Shown here: in pieces, positions 40,301 through 42,500 of the stretch
Layout of the letters: every line of letters begins with the position of its first letter
Numbering within the stretch: the stretch's first letter is position 1
From: Symbiodinium natans
Taxonomy: Eukaryota; Sar; Dinophyceae; Suessiales; Symbiodiniaceae
Direction of reading: 5' to 3'
DNA: 42,500 nucleotides
Assembly: GCA_905221605.1 (NCBI GenBank)
Contig: CAJNDS010002268.1
Location: 1,173,232-1,215,731 of the forward strand
Made by a program: the position numbers and the translations under genes
The notes under the pieces: model-generated
Told to the model about the DNA's origin: nothing
The model's input: the letters and a program-made list of their open reading frames with translations, nothing else
Database searches by the model: none

Positions 40301-42159
40301 CCCCAAACCCTACACCCCAAAAGAGCAAACGAAAGGGCACCACTTTGTTCCAGAGTACTTGCAAGGGCTCGGAGTTTTAGGGCCGCCAAGCTGTTTCTTG
40401 AAATTATAGTAAACTCCCAAAAGTTGGAACATCATTGTCCTCATATCCCAAGAGGGTTACTAAAGGGAGGCCCTGCCTTCATCGTCCTGAAACCATGTTC
40501 CAACTTTATGGAGTTTTCTGCGGGAGTTCTGGGTTGGGGTTGCGAGTGGAGTACAGAGGGTTCAAGCGGCTTGGAGGGTTGAGGGTTTTGGGGTTTAGGG
40601 TTGTTGGTTTAAGGTGTTCGGTGTAGGGATTTTTGGCACCCGACAAGTGGGGCTGTTCGACTTTAATCACAGAGTGGCAAGCATCATGTGACGTGACGCG
40701 CTCAGGGCAGCAGGCAGCACAGCTCAACATTCAGGACTGTGCCGGAATGTGGCCGCACATGCAAGCCAAGGAAGACACCCAGCAGGCAGCTGCGATTGAA
40801 CAAACGTGGATTGGCCAGCTCCGCTTGCGGTCTGGGGCGGTGTCACTAGGGTGCTTGCACGGTGTCTGGTCTGATATTTTTGCTCCGCTCAACAAGTGGG
40901 GCTGTTTCTGAAGCAGCCTGGGAAACAGTAGCAACCGCTCCCTTCCCAGCACAGCAACTTCAGTCCGGTGGGGTGTTCCAAGCGGCACTGGGTTTGATTC
41001 GGGCCTTTGGCTTAGGATTCTTGGTTTAGGCTTAGGGGCGTAGAGTTGCGGCGTGTTAGGGTTCAGGGTTTGGTGCGCGTGGCGGCGAGCTGAAGCCCTG
41101 CAAACGAAGTCGCATGTTGTCGCTCGGTTTTTGTGCTTTGTTGCGGGGGGGGGGGGGGGGGGTGGGAATCCTAAACCCTAAACCGTAAACCCTAAACCCC
41201 AAACCCGAAACCCTGAATCCACATCATAAGGCAGAGGATGAAGTTTAGAGTTTAGGGCTTGGGGTTAGGGTTTAGGGCTCAAAGGCCTGGGCAAGAGAGA
41301 CACCGTGATCCTGCAACCCCTAAACCCTAAACCCTAAACCCTAAACCCTAAACCCTAAACCTGGGGCTCGGACTCAACCAACGGAGACGCCGTGCTTTCT
41401 TTGGACGTAAGCGTTGGAAGGCACTCATAGAAGCGCAGTCCACCTCCCGTGGCCGCTTCTTTTGGAGAGGCCCTAAACCCTAAACCCTAAACCCTAAACC
41501 CTAAACCCCAAACCCCAAACCCCAAACCCCAAACCCCAAACCCCAAACCCCAAACCCCAACCCTAAACCCTAAACCTGGGTTTCAGGCATTGAGGTTTAG
41601 GCCAGTTGGGATTCGGCAAGCGAGAGTATCCCAAATCGGCACCAAGTAGATCTGGCACAGGCACTCTGAATCTCGCAGGGGCTTGCGCATGCAGCTGGGG
41701 GGCTCATTCCAGGAAAGCAGCATTCTCCTGAAAAAATCAGAAGCCCACACCCCAAACCCCAAGCCCTAAACCCTCAATCCTGAAGCCCCCAAAGCCTGAA
41801 CCCTCAAGCCCAAACCCAACCCTAAGTCAAACCCTGTGCCCCTTAATTTTGGGTCCCCAGAGACTCCGATACTCCTGAACTGAGGAATGTTTCTTAACCC
41901 ATATAAGGAACCCCATTATGCTTTCAGGAATCTTCCTTAATTATGGGGTATTGGAGTCCCTAAACCCTAAACCCTTGACCCCTGAACCCTAAACCCTAAA
42001 CCCTAAACCTCATTCCTAAACCCCAAACCCCACACCCCGAACCCCTTCACTTGGTGGGGGTCTTGCAATCTCTAAAACGCGCCTTGAAGCGCCTCCGCTG
42101 AGACGTCGAGCCTCCCTGGCCCTTGCCCATCGACCGGAGAAACGATGGCGTCCAGAAGC
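6031..42159 (-). CDS. Branching enzyme (GH13) with embedded GT4 glycosyltransferase, about 60 exons, 5' incomplete
   Basis: Rebuilt from minus-strand islands. About 60 small exons give roughly 975 codons ending in TAG at 6033-6031. Order: GH13 branching-enzyme part 1, linker, GT4 glycosyltransferase, linker, branching-enzyme part 2. Codon phase is compatible at nearly every proposed junction, including both GH13/GT4 boundaries, which favours one polypeptide. Acceptors are AG, nearly always followed by G. Of about 59 donors roughly 40 are GC, 16 GT and 3 GA, as in dinoflagellate introns. Expected role: storage alpha-glucan synthesis, with the GT4 part adding glucose from a nucleotide sugar; the GH13 part probably does not cleave (key residues missing). 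No start codon is visible; the N-terminus and most of any CBM48 lie beyond the right edge. Exon ends are my inference. Alternatives are a GT4 gene nested in a branching-enzyme intron, or a misassembly through the repeats. Confidence 0.82.
7920..8037. mobile_element. TTTGCTTAAGAACCC-type inverted-repeat element
   Basis: CTACTAATTGCCTAAGAACC at the left and GGTCCTTAAGCAAATAGTAG at the right. The centre has an A-run/T-run pair and an ATATTCTTCCTTATTACGGG stretch. Confidence 0.78.
8065..9917 (-). CDS. Exons 53-57: end of barrel and start of C-terminal beta domain
   Basis: Proposed exons 9885-9917, 9675-9697, 9360-9410, 8872-8942 and 8065-8132 read [56 protein letters not shown] and [20 protein letters not shown]. 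They match LLRYKFL..FD..MN.L, the S.KHE...VI.FER strand and LLF(I/V)FNFHP..S.TDYR of eukaryotic branching enzymes. The 23-nt exon joins its neighbour through an AA|GC donor to rebuild Lys. The 3' end of 9885-9917 is the least certain. Confidence 0.85.
8318..8512 (+). repeat. Imperfect GTAGGA hexamer repeat
   Basis: Runs of AGGAGT/GTAGGA with AAGAGT and ACTAGG variants. It gives the VGVGVG-type part of a 192-codon plus-strand ORF (7991-8569), which is a repeat translation. Lies in the intron between proposed exons 56 and 57. Confidence 0.85.
9926..10128 (+). repeat. TTTAGGG array ending in TTTGGGG copies
   Basis: About 20 TTTAGGG copies with two TCTAGGG variants, then about nine TTTGGGG copies. 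Lies in the intron between proposed exons 52 and 53. Confidence 0.97.
10396..10795. repeat. Degenerate tandem repeat of about 30 bp
   Basis: A unit resembling AGAAATGGTCTGGGAGAAGC recurs with many substitutions and small indels, not related to TTTAGGG. It gives a 161-codon plus-strand ORF rich in NGLGEA/VWEKPK-like strings, which is a repeat translation rather than a gene. It lies in the intron between proposed exons 52 and 53. Confidence 0.8.
11072..12458 (-). CDS. Exons 49-52: branching-enzyme fold resumes (strand 8 region)
   Basis: Proposed exons 12409-12458, 11569-11603, 11360-11393 and 11072-11126 read [40 protein letters not shown] and [18 protein letters not shown]. They align in order with ..M.VL....V..RG(I/L)(A/Q)LHKMIRL, LG(G)E.YL.FMGNE and FGHPEW(I/L)D.PR..N. 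This is exactly where the branching enzyme stopped before the GT4 insertion. The His of FGHPEW is not present. Three of the four donors are GC, and phase is kept throughout. Confidence 0.87.
11649..11855 (+). repeat. TTTAGGG array bracketed by a direct repeat
   Basis: About 29 TTTAGGG copies with a few TGTAGGG and TTTGGGG variants. The sequence aggggttctaccttggac stands on both sides (near 11623 and 11856), so the array sits inside a copy of the TTCTACCTTGGAC element. Confidence 0.95.
11856..11986. mobile_element. TTCTACCTTGGACCC-type inverted-repeat element
   Basis: Starts GGGGTTCTACCTTGGACCCT followed by TAAGGTTGTACCC; the right side has GGGGAACCTTCAGGGGTACA and ACCTTAGGGGTACGAG, a partial inverse. 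Flanked on the left by a TTTAGGG array and a second copy of its first 18 bp (about 11623). Confidence 0.8.
12182..12269. mobile_element. CTTATACTAACAGTCC-type inverted-repeat element
   Basis: Termini AGATGTTCTCCCTCATACTA and TAGTATAAGGGGGAACATCC are inverted copies around a TAATAAGGATGATAAT core. No ORF. One of three copies in the window. Confidence 0.82.
12584..12625 (-). CDS. Exon 48: linker between GT4 and GH13 part 2
   Basis: The island reads [14 protein letters not shown] in phase 0 with both neighbours, after TTGAG and before a GT donor. No family match. An overlapping frame in the same island ([14 protein letters not shown]) is also open, so the frame is not certain. It is also possible that the exon ending at 12849 runs on through an open frame reading [16 protein letters not shown] instead. 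Confidence 0.38.
12849..22238 (-). CDS. Exons 35-47: GT4 domain, C-terminal Rossmann half
   Basis: Proposed exons 22183-22238, 21402-21479, 20775-20822, 20179-20225, 19332-19352, 18634-18664, 17804-17875, 16852-16908, 16214-16264, 14777-14820, 14126-14153, 13568-13623 and 12849-12894. Readings include [105 protein letters not shown] then [82 protein letters not shown] and [15 protein letters not shown]. The nucleotide-sugar-binding Arg/Lys pair (GR..QKG) and the E-x7-E motif (EPFGIVVLE) are intact, so this domain looks catalytically competent. Confidence 0.92.
13499..13788. repeat. Paired CCCTAAA and TTTAGGG arrays around exon 46
   Basis: CCCTAAA copies (13499-13560) lie just downstream (in mRNA sense) of proposed exon 13568-13623, and TTTAGGG copies (13668-13788) lie upstream. 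The two introns that flank one small exon therefore carry the repeat in opposite orientations. Confidence 0.95.
13788..13857. mobile_element. CTCCCTAAGGCTCCC-type element
   Basis: Second copy, with TTCCCTAAGGCTCCCGAGG and CTCCCTTAAGAACCC; its left end abuts a TTTAGGG array. Confidence 0.65.
13949..14082. mobile_element. CTTGGAGGTTCATGGG-type inverted-repeat element
   Basis: Begins CTTGGAGGTCCATGAG and ends CCATGAACCTCCAAGCAGG, an inverse pair, with internal ATAAGTATGG and CCATACTTGTAACCCTACTT. Lies just left of exon 14126-14153. Confidence 0.78.
14409..14546 (-). repeat. CCCCTAAA octamer array
   Basis: About 17 perfect copies of an 8-bp unit with one extra C compared with the usual CCCTAAA. 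The homogeneity shows that the variant spread by tandem expansion here. Confidence 0.97.
15012..15150. mobile_element. TTCTACCTTGGACCC-type inverted-repeat element
   Basis: Same termini and layout as 11856-11986 (GGGGTTCTACCTTGGACCCT, then ACAACCTTAAGGGTACGAG at the right). It also directly abuts a TTTAGGG array on its left. Confidence 0.82.
16283..16452 (+). repeat. TTTAGGG/TTTGGGG array
   Basis: TTTAGGG copies interrupted by a block of about six TTTGGGG copies. Lies in the intron upstream of proposed exon 16214-16264. Confidence 0.96.
17960..18285 (+). repeat. Compound array of several TTTGGGG-derived heptamers
   Basis: Successive blocks of TTTGGGG, TTTGGGC, TTTGGCG and finally GGAGGGT/GGAGGGC. 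Each block is nearly homogeneous. Overlapping ORFs on both strands (up to about 180 codons) are translations of the 7-bp unit and are not genes. Confidence 0.95.
18858..18963. mobile_element. GGTAGCCCAGTAACCAT-type inverted-repeat element
   Basis: Starts CTCGGTAGCCCAGTAACCAT and ends GGTTACCAGGGCTACG, an inverse pair, with GGTTGGTTACTTTCTAAGGG inside. Related copies at 24005 and 40118. Confidence 0.78.
19040..19276 (+). repeat. TTTAGGG array
   Basis: About 33 copies, nearly all perfect, in the intron between proposed exons 39 and 40. Confidence 0.97.
19398..19735 (+). repeat. TTTGAGGG octamer array
   Basis: About 30 copies of an 8-bp unit with small changes, flanked by TTTGGGG and CTTGGGG copies. 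A 153-codon minus-strand ORF here is a repeat translation. Confidence 0.96.
20266..20450. repeat. GGGCCCTTATATAATCCC repeats with an AT-rich core
   Basis: AGGGCCCTTATATAATCCCT and AAAGGGT(A/G)TAT units occur two to three times around a TATATATATATG tract. Similar ATAAGGGCCC/AAGTAGCCCC stretches lie at 26050-26400 and near 17030-17240. Confidence 0.6.
20844..21178. mobile_element. AATTAAGG-type element with internal array and partial duplication
   Basis: The left end (GGGACTCCAAGACCCCTTAA) and right end (GTAGTCTCTGGG) are the family's termini. The middle holds a TTTAGGG array and two or three copies of the GGAATATTCCT arm, so it is a composite of more than one insertion. Confidence 0.65.
20871..20991 (+). 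repeat. TTTAGGG array inside an inverted-repeat element
   Basis: About 17 perfect copies. They lie between the left arm (20844-20870) and the rest (20992-21178) of an AATTAAGG-type palindromic element, splitting it close to its CCTTAATTAAGG centre. Confidence 0.9.
22398..28256 (-). CDS. Exons 23-34: GT4 domain, N-terminal Rossmann half
   Basis: Proposed exons 28219-28256, 27612-27657, 27114-27147, 26840-26870, 26660-26690, 26460-26513, 25334-25367, 24646-24728, 24278-24322, 23916-23946, 23553-23623 and 22398-22449. In order they read [146 protein letters not shown] and [17 protein letters not shown]. This is the N-half of a GT4 glycogen/starch-synthase-like protein: glycine-rich acceptor loop (GGVAPH), HGHDW, TMHSTE.GRCGN, and the RVI.VSG and VIYN strands. 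Every junction keeps phase. One donor (after 28219) is GA. Confidence 0.92.
22645..22738. mobile_element. CTTGGAGGTTCATGGG-type element, partial
   Basis: Right part present (AACTACCCATGAACCTCAAAG) with internal CTATACTTATAAGCC and TTAGGGTACTTTTAACCC; the left terminus is degraded. Confidence 0.7.
23422..23528. mobile_element. AATTAAGG-type inverted-repeat element
   Basis: Starts AGAGCCCAAAACCCCTTAAT and ends TTAAGGGGTATTGGGCTCTT. It sits about 25 bp downstream, in mRNA sense, of exon 23553-23623. Confidence 0.8.
24005..24127. mobile_element. GGTAGCCCAGTAACCAT-type inverted-repeat element
   Basis: Begins CTCGGTAGCCCAGTAACCAT as in 18858-18963 and ends CGTACCACTGAGCTACCAAG. Contains GGGGTTGGTTACGTTA. 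Confidence 0.78.
24475..24572. mobile_element. CTTGGAGGTTCATGGG-type inverted-repeat element
   Basis: Termini ACTTGGAGGTTCAG and ATGAACCTCCAAGT, with TTTAGGGTACCTACTTATAG inside. About 98 bp, no ORF. Confidence 0.78.
28383..28579 (-). CDS. Exons 21-22: linker between GH13 part 1 and GT4
   Basis: Proposed exons 28553-28579 (ASVSVFDSR) and 28383-28445 ([20 protein letters not shown]). The first could fill the place of the DKTLAFWLMD segment that follows region IV in branching enzymes. The second has no family match. Both keep phase 0 with their neighbours and have AG acceptors and GC donors. The first island is open in other frames too (one reads [16 protein letters not shown]), so the choice of frame is weak. 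Confidence 0.4.
28948..30385 (-). CDS. Exons 17-20: barrel strands 6-7
   Basis: Proposed exons 30317-30385, 29578-29620, 29201-29250 and 28948-29019. They read [20 protein letters not shown] (then RQ), [30 protein letters not shown] and [18 protein letters not shown]. These align with VSGMP.LC.PV..GG.GFDYR, the MA.P..W..LL segment, DE.W.MG.IV and EKCI.Y.ESHDQA of eukaryotic branching enzymes. In conserved region IV (ESHD) the His is Leu here, while the Asp is kept. The 3' end of the last exon is uncertain (several GC donors possible). This is where the branching-enzyme sequence breaks off before the GT4 domain. Confidence 0.87.
29041..29164 (+). repeat. TTTAGGG array abutting exon 20
   Basis: About 17 perfect copies ending about 20 bp from the acceptor of proposed exon 28948-29019, leaving a very short 3' intron region. 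Confidence 0.97.
30699..30868 (+). repeat. TTTAGGG array passing into TTTCGGG copies
   Basis: About 11 TTTAGGG then about 14 TTTCGGG copies, running almost to the 3' end of proposed exon 30872-30922. The GA donor of that exon directly precedes the array on the minus strand. Confidence 0.97.
30872..34259 (-). CDS. Exons 10-16: barrel strands 4-5, nucleophile and acid/base regions
   Basis: Proposed exons 34207-34259, 33652-33706, 33126-33190, 32774-32815, 32129-32192, 31017-31040 and 30872-30922. Readings include [87 protein letters not shown] and TVAEE. They match the branching-enzyme order DGLN..CYFH, SRLFNY..E, VLRFLLSN..WW..EY.FDG, RFDGVTSM, YLMLAN.L(I/V)H and IAED. The nucleophile Asp expected two residues after the Arg is Leu here, with Asp one place later. 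The acid/base Glu of (I/V)AE is kept. Exons 31017-31040 and 30872-30922 share a 25-bp direct repeat across their intron. Confidence 0.88.
31090..31271 (+). repeat. TTTGGGG array
   Basis: TTTAGGG copies followed by about 20 TTTGGGG copies, with two GGGGGG slips. ORFs on both strands (70-166 codons) are repeat translations. Confidence 0.96.
31404..31590. repeat. Tandem and inverted GACCTTGCCCGCTC repeat
   Basis: ATGACCTTGCCCGCTC-like units recur every 28-29 bp (about 31481-31575). Inverted copies (GAGCGGGCAAGGGTCATG, GGGCAAGGTCATGG) precede them, so the block can fold into a long hairpin. It is unrelated to TTTAGGG. Confidence 0.85.
31756..31863. mobile_element. AATTAAGG-type inverted-repeat element, best-preserved copy
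   Basis: Near-perfect palindrome: CCAGCGACTCCAAAACCCCT at the left and its inverse GGGGTTTTGGAGTCTCTGGG at the right, with CTTAATTAAGGAATAT arms and a short AT-rich loop. About 107 bp, no ORF. Confidence 0.85.
33001..33093 (-). repeat. CCCTGAA array
   Basis: About nine uniform CCCTGAA copies. The opposite-strand variant TTCAGGG forms a block 110 bp to the left (32850-32892), so the same substitution was amplified in both orientations close together. Confidence 0.95.
33755..34012 (+). repeat. Higher-order tandem repeat of about 58 bp
   Basis: Five copies of a unit made of TTAAGGGG(C/T)TTTGAT, TTGGGAGTCTAGGGTTTCAG and several TTTAGGG copies. A unique segment plus telomere-like heptamers was amplified together. 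Confidence 0.92.
34280..34586 (+). repeat. TTTAGGG/TTTCGGG compound array
   Basis: Two TTTAGGG blocks with a TTTCGGG block between, followed by irregular copies with T-run slips (TTTTTAGGG, TTTTAGGG). Confidence 0.95.
34980..35141. mobile_element. CTTGGAGGTTCATGGG-type element, long copy
   Basis: Termini TGGAGGTTCATGGGTAGTTA and CAACTACCAACCAACCTCCA. The centre contains repeated TTACCATACCTATAACCCT-like units in tandem. Confidence 0.78.
35322..35582. mobile_element. Diverged AATTAAGG-type element with a nested CTCCCTAAG-type element
   Basis: Ends resemble GAGAGCCCAAAGCCCTTAAT and TAGGGGTATTTTGGGCCCTC. Inside lies a copy (about 35378-35482) of the element with AGGGAGCCTTAGGGAAGCTT and CCTCCCTTAAGAAC ends, suggesting insertion of one into the other. 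Confidence 0.6.
35702..39842 (-). CDS. Exons 4-9: barrel strands 2-3 and conserved region I
   Basis: Proposed exons 39808-39842, 39189-39234, 38683-38743, 38050-38073 (24 nt), 36852-36872 (21 nt) and 35702-35767. Spliced pieces read [62 protein letters not shown] and [11 protein letters not shown]. They follow the branching-enzyme order LPRI..GYNAVQLMA..EH, SLGYQVTSFFA, GTPEDLK, EAHRLGL and V(L/M)(L/M)DVVHSHA. Conserved region I normally ends HSH; here it reads PHDG, so the last His is absent. The two microexons fit exactly in phase and in position. Confidence 0.8.
35788..35955 (+). repeat. TTTAGGG array upstream of exon 9
   Basis: About 23 copies with three one-base variants, starting about 20 bp from the acceptor of proposed exon 35702-35767. 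Confidence 0.96.
36164..36356 (+). repeat. TTTAGGG array
   Basis: About 27 copies with one short defect near 36230, within the intron between proposed exons 8 and 9. Confidence 0.97.
36646..36743. mobile_element. CTTATACTAACAGTCC-type inverted-repeat element
   Basis: Has CCTTATACTAACAGCCCTTA and GACTGTCAGTATAAGGGGGA arms with the shared core TAGGGATGATAATAGGGGG. The left terminus is degraded. Confidence 0.82.
36915..37182 (+). repeat. Longest TTTAGGG array
   Basis: About 38 copies with one defect near 37036. It lies about 40 bp upstream, in mRNA sense, of the 21-nt exon 36852-36872. Confidence 0.97.
37262..37315. repeat. (TA)n(TG)n microsatellite
   Basis: About 12 TA units followed by about 10 TG units, next to further TATATG-rich sequence from 37228. 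Confidence 0.95.
37606..37710. mobile_element. CTTATACTAACAGTCC-type inverted-repeat element, best copy
   Basis: Near-perfect terminal inverted repeats starting GGGATGTTCCCCCTTATACT and ending ATAAGGGGGAACATCCC, about 33 bp each, around a TAGGGGGTACTATAATA core. About 99 bp; MITE-like. Confidence 0.88.
38284..38380. mobile_element. TTCTACCTTGGACCC-type element, truncated
   Basis: The left half matches 15012-15150 nearly base for base, through TTGTACCCTTGGGTTTTGGG and the GGATCCCTAAGGG stretch; the right inverted arm is missing. Confidence 0.75.
39866..40046 (+). repeat. TTTAGGG array upstream of exon 4
   Basis: About 25 copies, starting about 24 bp from the acceptor of proposed exon 39808-39842. 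Confidence 0.96.
40118..40195. mobile_element. GGTAGCCCAGTAACCAT-type element, truncated
   Basis: Left part CCCGGCAGCCCAGTATCCGT and GGTTGGTTACTTTTGTAAGG followed by GGAACCTAGAACCCC; the right arm is missing. Confidence 0.65.
40207..40340. repeat. Tandem duplication of a 66-67 bp segment
   Basis: Two adjacent copies each contain CAACACTAAACCCTAGGCCT, ACCCTACACCCCAAAAGAGC and GAAAGGGC, differing at a few bases. Confidence 0.88.
41383..42159 (-). CDS. Exons 1-3: region before and at barrel strand 1
   Basis: Proposed exons 42083-42159, 41603-41671 and 41383-41443. The third reads [16 protein letters not shown], which corresponds to the LRIYE(A/C)HVGMSSKE segment that opens the GH13 barrel of eukaryotic branching enzymes. 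The second reads [18 protein letters not shown], placed like the RIPAW segment at the end of the CBM48 domain. The first reads [15 protein letters not shown] and then SAEALQ, with no recognised match. Phases agree across all three junctions (G+AT, G+GT, CC+G). The first exon is the least certain, since all three minus frames are open there. Confidence 0.55.
41854..41960. mobile_element. AATTAAGG-type inverted-repeat element
   Basis: Termini CCAGAGACTCCGATACTCCT and GGGGTATTGGAGTCCCT. More diverged arms than the copy at 31756. Lies in the intron between proposed exons 1 and 2. Confidence 0.8.
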
Positions 42160-42500
42160 CTGGGCTGCGGCGAATGCATAGGCAGGGTCTAGATTTTAGG
42201 GTTTCTTAGGGTTTAGGGTTTAGGGTCTTAGGGTCTCAGGGTCTTAGGGTCTGAGGGTTTTAGGGTCTTATGGTCTTAGGGTCGGAGGGTCGAAGGGTCG
42301 AAGGGTCGAAGGGTCTTAGGGTTAGGATCGTAGGGTTAGGCGTAGAGTGTAGTGATTCGGGTGCGGGATTTAGAGTGTACGTTTGAGGATGCAGGGTGTA
42401 GTTTCCAAACCCTAAGCTCTAAACCCTAAACCCTGAACCCCTAAACCCTAAACCCCAAACCCTAAACCCGAAACCCTAAACCCCAAACCCTAAACCCCAA

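Larger units (their letters stand above)
39850..41380. other. Large intron with a TTTAGGG array, a tandem duplication and a unique island
   Basis: Lies between proposed exons 3 and 4. Contents: a TTTAGGG array (39866-40045), one copy of the GGTTGGTTAC element (40118-40195), a 66-67 bp tandem duplication (about 40207-40340), a non-repeat island (40340-41100) and a G18 run near 41146. The island carries a 92-codon plus-strand ORF (40633-40911) with no recognised family. Exons 3 and 4 join in phase without using any of it. Confidence 0.5.
1..42500. repeat. Other shorter TTTAGGG/CCCTAAA tracts across the window
   Basis: Further tracts of roughly 4-20 units occur in both orientations, for example near 6505, 9520, 10838, 11438, 12345, 14915, 20660 (CCCTGAA), 21322, 21955, 22104, 22845, 24747, 25691, 26898, 27703, 28048, 29290, 30395, 31975, 32650, 36747, 38175, 38765, 41310 and 41471 (CCCCAAA). 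Almost every proposed intron holds at least one. No stretch of a few hundred bases is wholly free of the motif apart from a few islands such as 600-960, 3560-4400, 8100-8560 and 40640-40990. Confidence 0.95.

Noticed and set aside
1-42500. CRISPR-like array, tRNA or rRNA genes
   Set aside because: The repeats are 7-8 bp telomere-type units without spacers, and no cloverleaf or rRNA core motif was seen on either strand.

Overview
The window looks like nuclear DNA of a dinoflagellate. Four things point there: the plant/alveolate-type telomere heptamer TTTAGGG (and its complement CCCTAAA) occurs in dozens of interstitial arrays; coding sequence is broken into very small exons; the introns I mapped mostly use GC, with some GT and a few GA, at the 5' splice site; and exon starts follow an AG|G pattern. 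Species cannot be named from sequence alone. No tRNA, rRNA, CRISPR array or bacterial-type operon was seen, and the longer uninterrupted ORFs are mostly translations of repeats.

Most of the window (about 42.16 kb down to 6.03 kb, minus strand) reads as one protein gene of about 60 exons, mostly 21-83 nt, together only about 2.9 kb (roughly 975 codons). I rebuilt it by translating the non-repeat islands on the minus strand, matching them to known families and checking that codon phase is kept at each proposed junction. In mRNA order it encodes: (1) a eukaryotic-type 1,4-alpha-glucan branching enzyme (GH13) from near the CBM48/barrel boundary through barrel strand 7 (42.16-28.95 kb); (2) a short linker; (3) a complete GT4-type glycogen/starch-synthase-like glycosyltransferase (28.26-12.85 kb); (4) a short linker; (5) the rest of the same branching-enzyme fold, from the segment after strand 7 to the C-terminal all-beta domain and a stop codon (12.46-6.03 kb). 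A polymerising glucosyltransferase thus appears to sit inside a branching-enzyme fold. The GT4 part keeps its signature residues, whereas the GH13 part has lost the expected catalytic Asp and two conserved His, so it may be a scaffold or glucan-binding module. The 5' end, with the start codon, lies beyond the right edge.

The introns are filled with TTTAGGG/CCCTAAA arrays in both orientations, local variants of that repeat (TTTGGGG, TTTCGGG, TTCAGGG, CCCCTAAA, TTTGAGGG and others), G-runs, and several families of short inverted-repeat elements. At four places a telomere-like tract is bracketed by short direct repeats of the invaded sequence, including one where an exon is split and 25 bp is duplicated. 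This suggests that telomere-repeat tracts insert at breaks and can create introns.

The left 6 kb holds more arrays, four mobile-like elements and several short open islands that may be exons of a second, unidentified gene on the same strand.
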